Part shown: positions 60,549 to 64,000 of the stretch, piece after piece
Numbering within the stretch: position 1 is the stretch's first letter
Layout of the letters: each line of letters begins with the position of its first letter
Assembly: GCF_001613205.1 (NCBI RefSeq)
Contig: NZ_BDBX01000008.1
Coordinates: 62,001 to 126,000, forward strand
Reading direction: 5' to 3'
Source: Nocardia sienata NBRC 100364
GTDB lineage: Bacteria > Actinomycetota > Actinomycetes > Mycobacteriales > Mycobacteriaceae
Length of the DNA stretch: 64,000 nucleotides
Program-made: the position numbers and the translations under genes
The notes under the pieces: generated by a model
Seen by the model: only the letters and a program-made list of their open reading frames with translations
Databases searched by the model: none
What the model was told of the DNA's origin: nothing

Positions 60549-61058
60549 ATGGATGGACTTCGGACCGTTGTACTGATCGCGGCCACTGCGGCCACCGGTC
60601 TGATGGCAGGGGTGTTCGGTATCTACGCGGTAGCGATCATGCCCGGCCTGCGGGCCACCGACGACCGCACCTTCATCGGCGCGTACCAGGCAATCGACCG
60701 CGCGATCATCAATCCGCTCTTCCTGGCCACCTTTCTGGGTGCGCTGATCCTGTCGATCGCGGCGGCGCTGCTGAATCTCGGCGGCGACAGCCGGTCGGTG
60801 TTGTACTGGGCGGGGACCGCGGCCCTGCTGTACCTGGTGGCGGTGGTGATCACCTTCACCGTGCATCTGCCACTGAACGATGCGTTGAAGGCCGCGGGCG
60901 CGCCTGCCGAGCTGGCAGATCCGGCAGCGGTACGAGAAGCGTTCGCCGAGGCGCGGTGGGCGGCCTGGAACATCGTGCGCGCAGTGACGAGCACGGCGGC
61001 GTTCGTCTGCCTGGGCTGGGCACTGGTGATGTGGGGGAAGGCTCAGGCCGTGAGCTGA
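60549..61058 (+). CDS. DUF1772 (anthrone-oxygenase-like) membrane protein
   Basis: 169 aa, ATG 60549 behind GAGGTGAGAAG. Four membrane helices (VVLIAATAATGLMAGVFGIY, PLFLATFLGALILSIAAALL, GTAALLYLVAVVITFTVHLP, TAAFVCLGWALVMW) and the family's conserved VHLPLND (about residue 107) before WAAWN. Function in bacteria is unknown; fungal and actinomycete relatives act in polyketide oxygenation. Stands alone. Confidence 0.85.
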   Translation: MDGLRTVVLIAATAATGLMAGVFGIYAVAIMPGLRATDDRTFIGAYQAIDRAIINPLFLATFLGALILSIAAALLNLGGDSRSVLYWAGTAALLYLVAVVITFTVHLPLNDALKAAGAPAELADPAAVREAFAEARWAAWNIVRAVTSTAAFVCLGWALVMWGKAQAVS

Positions 61059-61149
61059 CCGCCGCGGACCGAAAGGCCGTTTCGGCCGGCCGAGGTGGAC
61101 GGGGCACGGAGGCTCGGGCACTGTCTCGGCCGGAGGGCATTCGTTCCCC

Positions 61150-61749
61150 TCAGCGGGTGGCTGCCCGCCGGACGGATTCGCGTACCACGGCCGTCGTTGC
61201 GGTGGTGACGATATCGTCGACCCATTCCGGAATCGGGGCTGCTCGCGCGATGAAGTCGCGGACCATGCCGTACGGGATGGCCTTGACCGTAGCGCTCGCG
61301 ATGTCCATAGCGTGTTCATCGGCGGTGCCGAATTGTGTGGTGACGGCAGCGCGCAGCGCGGCGTTCATATCGTCGTTCACCGTGGCGATCGCGGCGCGCA
61401 GGTCGTCGGGTCCGGTCTCGAGCAGTTCCTCGCGATGGAACATTTTCATCGCGCGTGCTTCGGTCGGGTGGTCGCGGCAATAACGCGGCAGGTACGCCGC
61501 GGCGGCGAGCAACGGGTCGGGACCGTTCAGCGCATGGATGAGGCCGGTCTGGAATCGACGGATCGAACGCAGCCAGAGTCGGGCGAGTAGTTCGTCGCGA
61601 GAGGCGAAACGCAGGTAGATCGACCCGGTGGGTATTCCGGACGCGGTGCTGATCGCCGCTATCGTCGGCCGGCCGATCGCCGGATCGGCCAGTAGATCGC
61701 GGGCCGCGTCCAGGATCTGATCGTCGGTGAAACGCCGGGGTCTTGCCAC
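61150..61749 (-). CDS. TetR family transcriptional regulator
   Basis: 199 aa, GTG 61749. HTH about residues 10-50 (ILDAARDLLADPAIGRPTIA, then GIPTGSIYLRFASRDELLAR). Ligand domain with YCRDHPTEARAMKMFHREELL, a class typical of small TetRs that control a divergent membrane protein. Divergent from the DUF6463 gene at 61779 with only 29 nt between starts. Confidence 0.9.
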   Translation of the reverse strand: MARPRRFTDDQILDAARDLLADPAIGRPTIAAISTASGIPTGSIYLRFASRDELLARLWLRSIRRFQTGLIHALNGPDPLLAAAAYLPRYCRDHPTEARAMKMFHREELLETGPDDLRAAIATVNDDMNAALRAAVTTQFGTADEHAMDIASATVKAIPYGMVRDFIARAAPIPEWVDDIVTTATTAVVRESVRRAATR

Positions 61750-61767
61750 GGTGACAGCCTAGGGCAT

Positions 61768-61793
61768 AGTTTTAGAATATGAATTCAATAACT
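61768..61793. promoter_or_regulatory. Operator candidate covering the DUF6463 start codon
   Basis: 11-nt arms AGTTTTAGAAT (61768-61778) and ATTCAATAACT (61783-61793) pair at 9 of 11 positions around a 4-nt centre that contains the start ATG. TetR binding here could block both transcription and access to the start region. Confidence 0.5.
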
Positions 61794-62126
61794 GGGTTCC
61801 CGGTAGTCGGCAGCATGCTCACATTCATCGGTGCCGCTCACACCGCGCTGGGCGTCGTCATGTGGATGACTCGAGATCAGGACATGGCGCTGTCGTTCTG
61901 GTTCACCGCGTTCGGTGTCGCGGGAGCCGGTCTCGGAGTCGCGGTGATCGAGGTGGAACGGGCCCGCGGCTACGTCACCGCGCCGATTCTTGCCGCTACA
62001 GCGGTACTGGTGGTTTTCGGGCTCGCCTTCGAGCCCGTATCGGGATTCCTCACTGTGCTCATACCGCTCGCTGTCGGTGTCCGCCGCTGGATCGGCAGGC
62101 GGAAGACCGCCCCCGCCCTGGCGTAA
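61779..62126 (+). CDS. DUF6463-like small membrane protein
   Basis: 115 aa, ATG 61779 with no leader of note. Four short hydrophobic segments (VVGSMLTFIGAAHTALGVVM, LSFWFTAFGVAGAGLGVAVI, APILAATAVLVVFGLAF, VSGFLTVLIPLAVGV). This is the common TetR/DUF6463 pair of actinomycetes; the molecular role is unknown. The nearly absent 5' leader suggests a leaderless or tightly repressed transcript. Confidence 0.75.
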   Translation: MNSITGFPVVGSMLTFIGAAHTALGVVMWMTRDQDMALSFWFTAFGVAGAGLGVAVIEVERARGYVTAPILAATAVLVVFGLAFEPVSGFLTVLIPLAVGVRRWIGRRKTAPALA

Positions 62127-62308
62127 GGGCGTTTGCGCTCGAAGCGCAGGCTGTCGGTCTGCTCGAGCGTGGAGATCCGAAGTTCATCCGGCGGTCGGTG
62201 CGCGACTCCGAGCGAATCCTACGGACTCTGGATGAATTGGGGGCACACCGAAGAGAACCTGCCGCGACTGAAGAGAATCCCGGCCCCCTTTCAACATATA
62301 TCGCACAG

Positions 62309-62329
62309 GGGGACTTGCGGCAAGACCCC
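62309..62329. promoter_or_regulatory. Rifamycin-associated element (RAE)
   Basis: Inverted repeat of GGGGACTTG and CAAGACCCC around CGG, 120 nt upstream of rox. The core CTTGCGGCAAG is that of the RAE, known upstream of rifamycin-resistance genes in actinomycetes; only single bases of the flanks differ from the published form as I recall it. Confidence 0.85.
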
Positions 62330-62406
62330 GGGCATGGCGCAAAATCTCCGGTCGAAGGCCAGGACCTGCGAAAACGCGGGACTCGAGCGGTGTGTGGACC
62401 GTGTGA

Positions 62407-63924
<1,518 letters not shown>

Positions 63925-64000
63925 GCCGTACTGTGCGTCCGGATCCGCCACTGTGGGGTGGTCCGGTGTCGGAATGCGGCGTAAACGTGCGGATGACGTG

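Overview
The window is high-GC actinomycete chromosome, most likely Nocardia or a close mycolata relative. The evidence is Mce lipid-transport proteins with Mce-associated membrane proteins, a mycofactocin-type short-chain dehydrogenase, several cytochromes P450, a type VII (ESX/WXG100-like) secretion cassette, and a rifampicin monooxygenase very close to Nocardia Rox. Genus assignment is inference from gene content.

Layout. 1-8.0 kb: the end of an mce operon (partial mceE, then mceF), a strong terminator, a divergent acyl-CoA dehydrogenase/TetR pair, an acyl-CoA ligase with a small conserved protein, and two Mce-associated membrane proteins. 8.1-10.8 kb: decayed transposase debris (Tn3-like) beside an AT-richer phosphotransferase-fold gene. 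10.8-17.1 kb: ECF41-type sigma factor, small membrane protein, Tat-exported multicopper oxidase, GH78 rhamnosidase and a cupin. 17.2-18.1 kb: an AT-richer island with a metallopeptidase-like protein. 18.2-54.8 kb: a very large catabolic block. 54.9-57.8 kb: an ESX-substrate-like cassette ending in an RDD membrane protein. 57.8-64 kb: small regulator/target pairs (TetR with hydrolase, TetR with DUF6463), a broken DUF397 gene, a DUF1772 protein, and rox behind a rifamycin-associated element.

The catabolic block holds the following: a NuoF-like flavoprotein with a ferredoxin; a Rieske ferredoxin; two ACMSD-type amidohydrolases; three P450s and a second ferredoxin; four SDRs, one of them mycofactocin-type; a second acyl-CoA ligase; two KstD-like flavoprotein dehydrogenases; an mhpC-like/mhpA/mhpB meta-cleavage core; two luciferase-like oxidoreductases; a cyclase-family hydrolase; an FMN reductase; a further hydrolase; a split B12-dependent acyl-CoA mutase; and a class III CoA transferase. 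I infer a pathway that takes up a hydrophobic substrate (Mce), activates it to a CoA thioester, oxidises and desaturates the rings, cleaves an aromatised ring by extradiol dioxygenation, and rearranges a branched acyl-CoA on B12. The substrate is not identifiable from sequence; a steroid-, terpene- or alkylphenol-like compound is plausible.

A palindrome GAGAATA-n-(T/C)ATTCTC and variants occur in the promoter regions of the acyl-CoA dehydrogenase/TetR pair, both acyl-CoA ligases and one flavoprotein dehydrogenase. This links the 3-8 kb genes with the main block 23 kb away into a probable regulon. The most unusual local structure is a chain of three paralogous, translationally coupled micro-ORFs (22-23 codons each) between the last luciferase-like oxidoreductase and the CoA transferase, with four successive ATGA stop/start overlaps.
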